In this document: in pieces, positions 8,131 to 16,839 of the stretch
Layout: each line of letters starts with the position of its first letter
Numbering within the stretch: position 1 is the stretch's first letter
Source: JAJDXO01 sp965213765
Lineage (GTDB): Bacteria; Pseudomonadota; Alphaproteobacteria; Rhodospirillales; UBA2165
Direction of reading: 5' to 3'
NCBI GenBank assembly: GCA_965213765.1
Contig: OZ243926.1
Span: 3,658,001-3,722,000 of the forward strand
Length of the DNA stretch: 64,000 nt
Program-made: the position numbers and the translations under genes
The notes under the pieces: generated by a model
Told to the model about the DNA's origin: nothing
The model's database searches: none
Seen by the model: the letters and a program-made list of their open reading frames with translations, nothing else

Positions 8131-9129
8131 TCAATAGGAGTTCAGGAACGCCATCAAGTCCTTGTCCTCCTTCCAGTGGCGGCCTGGATCAGGTTCCACA
8201 ACATCGCACAGCGCCATCGCCTCGGCCTTCATCTTGAGATTGATTTCGGCATAGACATTGGTCGTATCGATGGAGGAATGCCCGAGCCACGCACGCACGG
8301 TATTGATGTCCACGCCGGAGAACACCATATGGCAGGCGATCGTATGCCTCAGCACGTGGGGCGTTATCTTCTTCCCCGCCAACGCCGGAACCTTCGCTGC
8401 GTAGCGCTCGACGACCCAGTACATGCCGAACCGGGTGAACGGTTGTCGGCGCCTGTTGAGGAAGACAGCATCGTCCGCGGCACGACCGTCGACCAGCTCG
8501 AACAGGACGCGCTCGATTTTCGGCCGCAATGGGCACTGGCGTATCTTTCCGCCCTTTCCGTGCAGGGTGACGAGCGCGTGGCCACCGTCGCGGCGCCCGA
8601 CCTGCAGGTCGCCCACGCGCAGCTGCGCGGCTTCCGACACACGCGCTCCGGTTCTGTAGAGGAACAACAGAATCGCGTATTCGATTCGCCCGTGCCGCGT
8701 CGTGCGGTCGGGCACACTGAGCAGGGCCTGCATCTCGTCGACGGTCAGCCAGTCCACCGGCTTTATCGTTGTTTTCTTCGACACGATGGTGCTGATTTGA
8801 CCGCGCCACGAGACATGGGCGGGGTCGCGACTCGCGACGAAGCGTGCGAACGCCCGGGTCGCCGTCAGACGCAGGTTGCGCGTGTACGTGTAGCAGCCCC
8901 GTTCCCCCTCGACATGATCGAGGAACCGCCGAACCAGTTCCGACGAGAGGTCCGGGACGGTCAGCTGATAGTCCTGTTTCCCGAGTTCAGTGCAGGCGAA
9001 TGGGACCAGCAGCTTGAAGGTATCGCGGTAGCTCTTGCAGGTGTTGCGCGAGAGATTCCGTTCGACCACAAGGTGATGGGTGAGGAAGCGCTGGAGCCAG
9101 GGGCCCAGCAGGGCATCGGTGTCATTCAT
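8131..9129 (-). CDS. Tyrosine recombinase, third of the RIT trio (RitC-like)
   Basis: This 332-residue protein has an N-terminal SAM-like core-binding domain (FLTHHLVVERNLSRNTCKSY) and a complete catalytic domain. The first arginine is in YRTGARVSEAAQL, the HxxR box is HVLRHTIACH, and the WLGHSSIDTTNVYAE block carries the His and catalytic Tyr. It should cleave and rejoin DNA through a 3'-phosphotyrosine intermediate. Its start lies 8 bp inside the preceding gene. It is the only member of the trio that looks undamaged. Confidence 0.88.
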   Translation of the reverse strand: MNDTDALLGPWLQRFLTHHLVVERNLSRNTCKSYRDTFKLLVPFACTELGKQDYQLTVPDLSSELVRRFLDHVEGERGCYTYTRNLRLTATRAFARFVASRDPAHVSWRGQISTIVSKKTTIKPVDWLTVDEMQALLSVPDRTTRHGRIEYAILLFLYRTGARVSEAAQLRVGDLQVGRRDGGHALVTLHGKGGKIRQCPLRPKIERVLFELVDGRAADDAVFLNRRRQPFTRFGMYWVVERYAAKVPALAGKKITPHVLRHTIACHMVFSGVDINTVRAWLGHSSIDTTNVYAEINLKMKAEAMALCDVVEPDPGRHWKEDKDLMAFLNSY

Positions 9130-9613
9130 TGTCGCCCCCTCCTGCGTAGCGCTCGAACCGTAGCGCCGCCTGGTGCAGCAGCTCCGGCGTCATGGACAGA
9201 TAGACCTGGGTGTGGTGCAGCCTGGCGTGGCCGAGGTAGGTCGAGAGCACCGGGAGCAGCCGTTGCACGTCGGCGCCCTGGCGATACCAGTCCGTCAGTC
9301 GATGGACCGCGAAGCTGTGACGGAGCGAGTGCAGCCGTGGCGCCTGCCGCGAGTCGTCCCTCGACTCGATCCCTGCGCGGCGGAGCAGCCTGATGAAGGC
9401 GTTGTAGACGGTGTCCTCGTTCAGCGGCGTTCCGTCCATGTTTGCCAGGAACGTGAGGTAGTCGAGGATCGGCGAAGGGGTGACCGCGTCGCAGTCGATT
9501 TCTTCGCCGATCCCCTTGGCGAAGCGCAATAGCGTGTGCGCGCTGGTCTCGAACTTCGCGCCGTGGGAGCGTTGCCAGTCTATGTATCGTTCCATGGCTT
9601 CCAGCAGGTTCAT
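9122..9613 (-). pseudogene. Tyrosine recombinase, second of the RIT trio, internally deleted
   Basis: The 163-residue frame contains the N-terminal DNA-binding segment (MERYIDWQRSHGAKFETSAH) joined near residue 60 to the C-terminal half (PLNEDTVYNAFIRLLRRAGI, then HSLRHSFAVHRL and STYLGHARLHHTQVYL). Intact relatives are about twice as long. The block holding the first catalytic arginine is missing. The deletion kept the frame, so a short protein may still be made, but it cannot be a competent recombinase. Confidence 0.8.
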
Positions 9614-11601
9614 GTCAGGCCCTCCAGATCGAAGCCGGCGACTTCGCGAAGGGCGTTCAGGTCGAACCTGGCGTAAGTCTTGGTGGAGCGCGGGTTGCGG
9701 TGTCCGAGATAGTCCCCGATGACCTTCAGCGACACGCCCCGGTCGAGAAGATGCTGGGCCGCGGTGTGACGCAGCGTGTGCGTTCCCCGGCGTTCCGCCG
9801 CAATGCCCGCTTCGTCCATGCGGCGTCGGACCATGCGCCCCGGAGCAGATCGGCCCAGCGGCCGGATCGGCGCCCAGAGCGTGAGGAACAGAGCCCGTTC
9901 AGGACGCGGGGGGCGGACATTGACCAGATACCGGACGATGGCCTGTCCAACGGCTTGGGAGAGCGGGAAGAGATCGGTCCGCCCGGTCTTGGGGCGGTGC
10001 ACGCGCAAGGTTTCGTTTTCCCAGTCCAGGTCGTCGATCTGTAAGCTGCGAACCTCCCCGGCGCGCAAGCCGTACACGATCAAGAGCATCAGGATGGCCC
10101 GGTCCCGCTTGTCCGCGTGCCGGTCGCCGTCGGTGGTGGCGAGAAGGCGCTGGATGTCGGCCCGACTCAGCGTGCTGCGCACTTCTTGGCCGGGATAGAA
10201 TCTTCCGGGCACGACCCCCTCTGCCATGCCCGGTGTACACCAGCCGCGGCCCTCGGCGAAGCGGACGAACGCACGAAGACGTTCGGCGTAGCCCCTGATC
10301 GTTACGCGGCTACAGTGAACTCGGGCCGTCTTCGCTTCGATCGCGGCGTCGATATCGGTGATCCGCACCGACTCGAGCCGCTTGCCGCTGGCGACGAGCC
10401 CGTCGAGGAACTCCGTGGCGCTGCGAAGATTGTTGCCGATCGTTCCTTCGGCATGTCCGCGCTCGGCGCGCATCCATTCCTCGAACGCCCCGAGCTCGAC
10501 GCTGTAGGGGTGAGGATCTTCTTCCGGCTCGGCCACGACCGCGACGTGGCGGTGGGCGCCGCCGCGAGCGGGACCGCCGTTGTCCTCATGGCCACTCACG
10601 TAGAGCGGAACGGCCTGGCCGCGCGGCAGGGCGGCCTGCATCCGGGCCAGCATGGCGCGGCGCGCGGCGCGGGCGACGAGGGCCGGGTCCGCGTCGCTGG
10701 TGAGGCCCGCCTCGATCGCGAACGCTAGCACGTCCGGCGTCGGATTGACCGGACGCATGAGACCGAGGCCGAGATAGCGCCCGTCGCCCAGCAATAGTGG
10801 CCCGGCAAGCGGCGCAGCAAAAGTCAGCGAAGCATGCCACAGCGACTCCTTGGGAAAGCGCGTGCCGGCGGCGAAGGCTTCGGCCCGTTCGCCGTGACCG
10901 TCGAACGGTTCACGCTGTACGCGCACCGAAGTCGGCGACATTCCGATTTCCGCGTGGCGCAGGGCTTGGCGCACGGAGTGAACGGCGCGGGCCTCCTCGC
11001 GCACCCGTTCGGCGGCATCTTTGGCTTCGTCCATTGTTCGTGCGGGATCGATACGCCGCCGCCGTGCAGTCGTGAGCGCGAGCGGGGTCACGCTCCGCCA
11101 GCTTCGTCCGCTGCGCTCATAGCGGTCCGCCATGGTGTCATCGTCCGCAGGCTGCAACTCGACGACGATCACACCGTCAGCGTCGGTCCAGGCGACCTGC
11201 GCGAAGGCCCAGGCGACATCGTCCGCGCGCAGCGGACAGGATTGCGGCACATGGACTGCGAGACGCCTGATCGTCATGTCGGCATGGGAATGGCCGATCG
11301 ACGGTAGCGGCACGATCCGCACCCGCGCTGCCTTGTCCGCGTTTGTCGCGCCCCGGCCGGCCAAAAAGCGTTCGATATCGTCCGCCCGCGCCGGTATCGC
11401 CTCGCACAACCGTGCTGCGGCCCGGTCGCGCGCCGCGGCAACGAGCGCCGCCGCTTCGCTGAGCCGCCGCGGGGCGAAGCCGCCCCGGGCTTCGGCCCCG
11501 CGCAGCGCAAACACCAAGCGTTTGGGCGGTGTATTGTATGCAACGCTCGCAAAAAGCGGCTTCGCTGGCTGGACGAATATCACCCTACCAACATGGCACA
11601 T
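9610..11601 (-). CDS. Fusion: Csb2-like CRISPR protein fragment + tyrosine recombinase (RitA-like)
   Basis: One uninterrupted 663-codon frame contains two unrelated parts. Residues about 365-663 form a tyrosine recombinase (core-binding AFEEWMRAERGHAEGT; catalytic YGLRAGEVRSL, HTLRHTAAQH, YLGHRNPRSTKTYARF) that fits the first gene of a RIT element. Residues about 25-364 resemble the C-terminal portion of Csb2 (GSU0054, the Cas5/Cas6-type subunit of type I-G, formerly I-U, CRISPR systems). Supporting pieces are RIVPLPSIGHSHADMTIRRL, PLRADDVAWAF, PLAGPLLLGDGRYLGLGLM and a late GHEDNGGP segment. The usual Csb2 N-terminus is absent and no other cas gene or CRISPR array is in the window. Whether the fusion protein is made, or translation starts at an internal codon near residue 370, is not known. 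The Csb2 call rests on remembered family motifs. Confidence 0.65.
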   Translation of the reverse strand: MCHVGRVIFVQPAKPLFASVAYNTPPKRLVFALRGAEARGGFAPRRLSEAAALVAAARDRAAARLCEAIPARADDIERFLAGRGATNADKAARVRIVPLPSIGHSHADMTIRRLAVHVPQSCPLRADDVAWAFAQVAWTDADGVIVVELQPADDDTMADRYERSGRSWRSVTPLALTTARRRRIDPARTMDEAKDAAERVREEARAVHSVRQALRHAEIGMSPTSVRVQREPFDGHGERAEAFAAGTRFPKESLWHASLTFAAPLAGPLLLGDGRYLGLGLMRPVNPTPDVLAFAIEAGLTSDADPALVARAARRAMLARMQAALPRGQAVPLYVSGHEDNGGPARGGAHRHVAVVAEPEEDPHPYSVELGAFEEWMRAERGHAEGTIGNNLRSATEFLDGLVASGKRLESVRITDIDAAIEAKTARVHCSRVTIRGYAERLRAFVRFAEGRGWCTPGMAEGVVPGRFYPGQEVRSTLSRADIQRLLATTDGDRHADKRDRAILMLLIVYGLRAGEVRSLQIDDLDWENETLRVHRPKTGRTDLFPLSQAVGQAIVRYLVNVRPPRPERALFLTLWAPIRPLGRSAPGRMVRRRMDEAGIAAERRGTHTLRHTAAQHLLDRGVSLKVIGDYLGHRNPRSTKTYARFDLNALREVAGFDLEGLT

Positions 11602-11684
11602 ATTGGGATGCCGTCAGGAGAAGGCGTCCACCATATCGGATCTGCGGCAGGGCGCCCCCCGCGGAGGGCTGCGAGGGAATGCGG

Positions 11685-12023
11685 TCAGTCGGTCTCGGAC
11701 ACGGCGACGCGCAGCCGGCCGCCGGTGGGAGAGCGCGGCTGGCGGATAACGATGTCGATATCGCGGTTGAGAGCAATCAGGAGCTCAAGCAACCGCTCCA
11801 GCGAATACTCCCGGATATCTCCCCGGAGCAGACGGGAGAGGTCGGGCTGGGAGAGGCCGAGCAGCCGTCCCGCTTCGGCCTGGGTGAGGTCGCGCTGCTG
11901 GATGATATCGTCGATGCGGGCGACCAGCTCGGCTTTCACGATGTGCGCGTCGGCGTCCGGGAGGTCGGGATCGGCAAAGGTGTTGCCGCCGCCGGGTTCG
12001 ATGGGGGGGTCGGATACGGTCAT
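11685..12023 (-). CDS. XRE-family helix-turn-helix regulator (orphan antitoxin type)
   Basis: I place the start at ATG 12023 (112 aa). The longer frame adds an unlikely leader. The HTH is clear: RDLTQAEAGRLLGLSQPDLS followed by RLLRGDIREYSLERLLELL. This HTH_37-type protein is the antitoxin half of many HigBA/RelE-like pairs, but no toxin gene is visible on either side. A close paralogue lies at 52072, also without a toxin, so these may be stand-alone regulators or relics. Confidence 0.8.
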   Translation of the reverse strand: MTVSDPPIEPGGGNTFADPDLPDADAHIVKAELVARIDDIIQQRDLTQAEAGRLLGLSQPDLSRLLRGDIREYSLERLLELLIALNRDIDIVIRQPRSPTGGRLRVAVSETD

Positions 12024-12162
12024 CACCGAACATATAGGGGTTCCAACATGAAGGCTCAAGGCGGACGGCGCCGGACCGGCAGCGCGGCAGGAAGGACCCG
12101 CCGCGCCTGGCCCCCGGGCTTGGATGCAGGTGGGAACAGTCGCCGATCCGCACCCGGCCGGC

Positions 12163-12597
12163 TCACCAGGGAGGTGCGATCATCGTCGTCATTTGACTGA
12201 TGTCGGAGATTACCTCGACCTCGTCCCGCGCCAGTTTCTCGAAGGCGAGACAGAGCGCGATTTCGGCCTCGCTGTCATAGGTGCCGAGATCCCGGCCCGT
12301 GGCGATCTCGATCACCGTCCAGGTGGGATCCCAGACCGGGATGCCCCGGAATGCGCCCGAGCTCTCCCGGTGTTTGTGCGAACAGGGCTCGCAGCGCGCC
12401 ACCCCCGGCGACGGCGCATTGCACTCGACACATCGGCCCCTGGCCCTCCGGTCGGCATAGCGGGCACGCTTGGCGGCGTATTCCGCCTCACGGTCGCGGC
12501 GTTCCTCCTTGACGACGGCGCAAGGGCCGCAGTAGGTGGAGCCGCCATAGGTGGGGGTTTGGCAAGCACCCGCATGATCCCAAGCTCCGGAGTAACG
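12163..12597 (-). pseudogene. Cys-pair hypothetical protein, 5' truncated
   Basis: The C-terminal 140 codons contain several possible zinc-binding pairs (YCGPC, CVECNAPSPGVARCEPCSHK) with a basic, coiled stretch between them (EERRDREAEYAAKRARYADR). They are followed by an ordered acidic tail ending TTMIAPPW. The frame upstream of about 12597 is antisense to the group II intron reverse transcriptase fragment, so the natural start has been lost. I do not recognise the family. The zinc ribbons suggest a nucleic-acid-associated accessory protein. Confidence 0.5.
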
Positions 12598-12599
12598 GA

Positions 12600-13289
12600 G
12601 TGAAAAGGGGCGCGGACCGGCGCAAACGGGATCGGGAGGCCGGGCGACCGGTCTTCTACCCGGTCCGATATGCCGACGACTTCCTGATCTTCGTGTCGGG
12701 CACATATGACGATGCGCTTACCGAGAGGCAGGCGCTCGCCGAGTGGCTGCGCGAGGAGATGGGGCTGACGCTGTCGGAACAGAAGACGCGGATCACCAGA
12801 CTGACGGCAGGCTTCCGGTTCCTCGGCTGCCGGGTTCGTCTCAAGTGGGACGACCGGTATGGCTATGGGTGCCGGATCGAGATCCCGAAGGAGGTGGTCA
12901 ACGACTTCCGCTGGCGGATCAAGAAGGTGCTCAGGCGGCAGACGCAACGTCGGTCGCTGGAAAGCATGCTCCGGGAGATCAATCCAATCCTCCGGGGGTG
13001 GGCCGGCTACTTCCGCTACTGCATCGGGGCCAAACGCATCCTGTCCACTCTGGACTGGTATGTGAGCTACCGGCTCTGGCTGTGGCTGCGGGGCAAGCAT
13101 AAGCGCGTACCCACGAGGAAGCTGACCGCAGTATGGCGTCGGGCCAGCCGGGTTCATCCCGGTACTCAGGTCTGGGCCGAGGGTAGCGTTGAGCAACACC
13201 GCATGGCCTACGTGCAGGTCCTGCGGTTCGAGCTCAAATGGATGAAGACTCCTGACTTCGCGAAAGCCTTTGGAGAGCCGGATGCATAA
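12600..13289 (+). pseudogene. Group II intron reverse transcriptase/maturase, C-terminal fragment
   Basis: The fragment starts just before the catalytic motif of the RT palm (YADDF, about residue 23). It continues through the RT7/thumb region to the GIIM maturase domain (GWAGYFRYCIGAKRILSTLD). A complete protein of this kind has over 400 residues and about 230 remain. Without the fingers and part of the palm it cannot be active. It is read toward domain V, as expected. Confidence 0.85.
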
Positions 13290-13310
13290 CGAAAGGTGCA
13301 CGTCCGGTTC
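13275..13310 (+). ncRNA. Group II intron domain V
   Basis: GAGCCG at 13275 pairs with CGGTTC ending at 13310, and a GAAA tetraloop sits in the middle. This is the standard 34-36 nt catalytic domain V. It overlaps the end of the maturase frame by a few codons. Confidence 0.8.
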
Positions 13311-13373
13311 GGAGGGCGGGCCGAAGAAACCCGGCGGCCGCAAGGCCGACAGGGCGCTTCGGCCCGACCCTAC

Positions 13374-13570
13374 TGTCCGCCGTGTTGCCGGGTATCGCCA
13401 GTGCTGTGCTTATGGGGCCGTCTCCATCTTGCCGTGGTGGATTGCGGCGACCGGATGCCCTCCCCCGGGCATCCCCGCCGCCGACCCGCTCACGGCCAGC
13501 ACTCTCCTCTCGGCGGCGCGGGGCGAAGGTTTGGCGCCCTGGGGGTCGTATTCCGTGACGGCAACGGGCC
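13374..13570 (-). pseudogene. Start of an intron-interrupted hypothetical gene
   Basis: Read on the minus strand, this flank is a diverged copy of 37400-37592: a GC-rich leader followed by codons ending ALAIPGNTADS. The complete relative begins MSAALAIPGNTADT. The match breaks exactly at the group II intron 3' end, and the downstream exon is absent. It identifies the intron target gene. Confidence 0.65.
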
Positions 13571-13658
13571 GTCGGCGCTCGCGGCGGCAACGACTTGATT
13601 GATGTAGCACCCGGTGCTATATCGTCCGGCATGATGGAATGCGCGCGAGGGGTGCGTG

Positions 13659-13852
13659 TTGCGCACGTTCAAGACCAAGCCCTTCGCGCGCTTCGCCAGT
13701 CGCGAGGGGACAATCTCCGGGGCGGCGAACTCGGGGCCCTGAAGGCGCTGGCGGACCGGTTGCTCGGACTGGCCGGGCCGGGCCTGGAAGCGATGCTGGC
13801 GAGCGGAACGATTAGCGAGGTGAATTGCGATGCCCAGACAATACGGGAGTGA
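13659..13852 (+). pseudogene. RelE/HigB-type toxin with internal deletion
   Basis: From TTG 13659 the codons MLRTFKTKPFARFASREG match the start of type II toxins of the RelE/HigB-2 group. A frame change near 13730 leads to the typical end, LKALADRLLGLAGPGLEAML. About 60 codons of the catalytic middle are missing. The end overlaps the start of the intact antitoxin gene at 13830, the normal toxin-first order. The pair therefore persists only as its antitoxin. Confidence 0.65.
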
Positions 13853-14147
13853 CGTGCTGGCGTCGGTGCATGAGACCGTGCTCGGAATGACGGAGGCGGG
13901 CGTCATGTCGAAACGGACGATGAAGGCGTTCGACGAGATGTGTCTGACGCCGGTCGAGGACATGCCGCCGGAGCGGATTCGCGAGATCCGTCTGCGCGAG
14001 AACGCGAGCCAGGCGGTGTTCGCGCGCTACCTCAACGTGACGAAGGGTCTGGTTAGTCAATGGGAGCGTGGCGAGAAGCGCCCGCGTGGCGCCTCCTTGA
14101 AGCTCCTGACGTTGGTGGCGAAGAACGGCCTCGGGGCGGTCGCCTGA
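13830..14147 (+). CDS. XRE-family antitoxin (HigA-2/MqsA-like)
   Basis: This 105-residue protein has an N-terminal segment typical of toxin-first pairs (VHETVLGMTEAGVMSKRTM) and a C-terminal HTH (NASQAVFARYLNVTKGLVSQ followed by WERGEKRPRG). It normally binds its toxin and represses the operon. Its toxin is deleted internally, so it is an orphan antitoxin. It may still regulate or cross-neutralise related toxins. The gene itself is intact. Confidence 0.82.
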   Translation: MPRQYGSDVLASVHETVLGMTEAGVMSKRTMKAFDEMCLTPVEDMPPERIREIRLRENASQAVFARYLNVTKGLVSQWERGEKRPRGASLKLLTLVAKNGLGAVA

Positions 14148-14473
14148 CGGACATCGGCCGGCGAGTCGCCGTGTTGCGACAGTGTTGACACGCAACATGA
14201 AAAACCCTAAACACCGAAAATAATTCAATAATTACAGCATATTATGGTCTAGGGAATCTTCTTCTCGAATGTTCCCCAATCATCCGGATCGGCGCGAAGA
14301 TGGTCGTCATTCGAAGGCGAATTGCACGTCGAGCGGTTTCGAGTCACGCTCAATGGGCTGGGAGGGTTCCATATGGGGAATCCCGGTTTATATCTTTGAA
14401 AATACCGATATATCTGACAGTATTGGCTGATGGTTGCACTCTGGCAGCCCTTGTCGAAGAGGAGAAATGGACC
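14148..14473. other. Intergenic region upstream of porin
   Basis: This stretch is AT-rich compared with its neighbours and has no recognisable gene. It contains a possible promoter: TTGACA at 14185-14190 and TAAACA at 14208-14213, 17 bp apart. TGTTGCG and CGCAACA flank the -35 as an inverted pair. Confidence 0.4.
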
Positions 14474-15708
14474 GTGTTCGGAAAAATTCACCTCAAGGGA
14501 GCGATGATCGGCGCCGGGACCGCCGTCTTGCTGGGCATCGCGCCCGCCGGCGCCTCGGAGATCGACGACCTGAAGGCGGAGATCAAGGCTCTGCAAGAGC
14601 GGCTCGCCAAGATCGAGGCTGCGCAGAAGGAAGCCGGCAAGAAGGCGGTGATCGCCGGCGACAAGGCGGGCTCGTGGAAGATGCCCGGGAGCGAAACCTC
14701 GATCTCGATCAGCGGCTACGTCAAGGGCGATTTCTATGTCGACGACCGGGCTGAGAGCAGCAAGACCTTCGATGCTCCCGCCATCCCGCTTGATGGCGCG
14801 ACAGAAGCCGGGGACGACGACGGCAATGTCGGCATGCACGCCCAGCAGTCGCGGCTCCGCTTCGATACCCATACGCCGACCGAAATGGGGGCGCTGAACA
14901 CCCGGATCGAAACCGATTTCAACCCTTACGGCCCCGCCCAGCTCAGGCTGCGTCAGCCTATGGCGAGCTCGGCCCGGTGCTGGCGGGACAGGCCTGGTCG
15001 GTTCTGGGTGACGATCACACCGCCGCTTCCACCGTGGATTTCGACGGACCGGTGGGGGTTGCCACTATCACTCGCGCGACGCAGCTCCGCCTGACGCTGC
15101 CCATAGGCGAGGGTTTCTATGGGCAGATGGCGGTCGAGGAGGCCGTGGGTGGCAAAGAGCTGCCGACCTTCCTGGCGGCTCTCCGCTACAGCTCGGGCTG
15201 GGGGGCCGTCAACCTGGCCGGCGCTGCGGGGCGGTACGATGCCGACGACGGGCAGAACGTGGCCGCCTACGCCCTTCATGCCGGCGCCCATCACAACTTG
15301 ACCGACACCACCCGGGTGATGGCGACATTGAACGTTGCCCGCGGCGGCCTCAACGGGCGGATCTGGGGCGGCGGCGGCGGTGCCATCGAGGACGCATCCG
15401 GCAACCTCAAGGCCCACGAGTCGATGGGCGGATTCGTCGGGGTTTCCCACGACTGGTCCGACAGCATCGGATCCGGGCTGTATTTCGGCTGGGTCGAGAA
15501 CGACGCAGGGGAGCACAACGCGGAGAAGAAGCAGTGGGCGAACAAGTCGGTGAACACGTTGCATGCCAATGTCATGTGGAGCCCGGTGTCCCAGGCCACT
15601 TTCGGCTTTGAGGTGATGCACGGCCAGCGCAAGATCCATCCCACGGCGGACCCGTCCGCGGCGACCGAGGGCGAGGCGACGCGCGTCCAGCTAGTGGATA
15701 AAATCTGA
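14474..15708 (+). pseudogene. Outer-membrane porin, frameshifted and 3' truncated by IS630
   Basis: The GTG start at 14474 has an AGGAG nine bases upstream. A signal peptide (GAMIGAGTAVLLGIAPAGAS) is followed by a short coiled coil (EIDDLKAEIKALQERLAKIE) and the first beta strands (ISGYVKGDFYVDD). This order is typical of DcaP-like alphaproteobacterial porins. Near 14958 one base is missing (CAGCCTATGGC where CAGGCCTATGGC is expected), and the rest of the barrel continues in another frame (YGELGPVLAGQAWSVLGDD onward). The last strand is replaced by IS630 sequence at 15692. Both lesions make the gene nonfunctional. Confidence 0.8.
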
Positions 15709-16839
15709 CGATTGCATCCCGAGGGGGATTCCGCGCTGACTGGGAATGTGCGAGTCTGTCGCATGCGACCAGGAATCAACATTGATCTTTCTTCCGCTGA
15801 TCGGCTGCGGCTCGAAGCGCTGGTGCGGGATCGGAACACGGCGCAGAAGCACGTCTGGCGGGCCCGCATTGTGCTGCTCAGCGCCTCGGGTATGGGCACC
15901 AACGCGATCATGCGCGAGACCGGCAAGTCCAAGACTTGCGTCTGGCGCTGGCAGGAGCGCTTTGCTGAAGAGGGCGTAGAGGGCCTGCTGCGCGACAAGA
16001 CCAGACCCTCGCGAATTGCGCCGCTGCCGCCCGAGGTGGCCGAGCGGGTGGTGGAACTGACCTTCACCGAGCCGCCCGCCGAGGCCACGCACTGGACCGG
16101 AGCGATGATGGCCGAGGCAGTCGGGATCAGCGTCAGTTCGGTACACCGCATCTGGCGGGCCCACGGCCTGCGGCCGCACCGGGTGCGCCAGTTCAAGCTC
16201 TCCAACGATCCCGAGTTCGTCACCAAGCTGCGCGACGTGGTCGGGCTCTATGTCGATCCCCCCGCCCACGCCATCGTCCTCTCGGTCGATGAGAAGTCGC
16301 AGATCCAAGCCCTCGATCGCACTCAGCCCGGCCTGCCCCTGAAGAAGGGTCGGGCCGGCACCATGACCCACGACTACAAACGCAACGGTACCACCACCCT
16401 GTTTGCCGCCCTCAACGTGCTCGACGGTACCGTGATCGGGCGCTGTATGCAGCGCCACCGTCACCAGGAATTCCTCCGCTTCTTGAAGGCCGTCGAGCGT
16501 GAGGCGCCAGTCGGCAAGATGGTGCACGTGATCCTCGACAACTATGCCGCCCACAAGCATCCCAAGGTGCGCGCCTGGCTCGCCCGTCATCCGCGCTTCG
16601 TCTTCCACTTCGTGCCGACCTCGTGCTCCTGGCTCAACGCCGTCGAGGGATACTTCGCCAAGCTCTCCAGACGCCGTCTCAAGCGCGGTGTCTTCAGATC
16701 CGTGGTCGACCTGCAAACCGCCATCAATCGATTCATCGACGAGACCAATGATGACCCCAAGCCCTTTGTATGGACCGCCGATCCCGACAAAATTATCGCC
16801 GCCGTCAAACGGGGGCATCAAATGTTAGATTCAATCCAC
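15694..16839 (+). mobile_element. IS630-family element, copy 1 (complete, 1146 bp)
   Basis: Terminal inverted repeats begin GTGGATAAAATCTGAC (left) and GTGGATTGAATCTAAC (right, minus strand). TA is present on both sides (15692-93 and 16840-41), the expected target duplication. The element interrupts the 3' end of the porin gene. Copy 3 at 58702 has the same length and differs at only a few positions, indicating recent transposition. Confidence 0.92.

Larger units (their letters stand above)
7988..11607 (-). mobile_element. RIT (recombinase-in-trio) element
   Basis: Three overlapping tyrosine recombinase genes on the minus strand (9610-11601, 9122-9613, 8131-9129; overlaps of 4 and 8 bp) match the layout of RIT elements. 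These elements move as units with three cooperating recombinases. Palindromic sequences at 7988-8120 and a partly similar imperfect palindrome at 11588-11607 (CCAACAT..ATATTGGG) are candidate boundaries. The element is probably defective because the middle recombinase carries a large internal deletion. Confidence 0.7.
12598..13373 (+). mobile_element. Group II intron, 3' part only
   Basis: A reverse transcriptase/maturase C-terminal portion is followed by a canonical domain V and a domain VI-like hairpin. The intron 3' end is near 13373 (CCGACCCTAC). The 5' ribozyme domains and the first half of the protein are missing. The downstream flank (from about 13374) is the antisense start of a gene whose complete relative is at 37548, so the intron had inserted into that gene on the opposite strand. 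Confidence 0.75.

Noticed and set aside
7735..9393. 552-residue plus-strand open frame across the recombinase genes
   Set aside because: It is antisense to two well-supported tyrosine recombinases and has no recognisable domains.
12312..13343. 343-residue minus-strand frame over the intron fragment
   Set aside because: It runs through domain V and the reverse transcriptase antisense and has no coherent protein signature.
15691..16821. 376-residue open frame antisense to the IS630 transposase (also at 58699-59829 and fused in 53326-54600)
   Set aside because: It is an antisense shadow that recurs only because the IS is repeated. It has no family features, and the sense strand has a clear DDE transposase.
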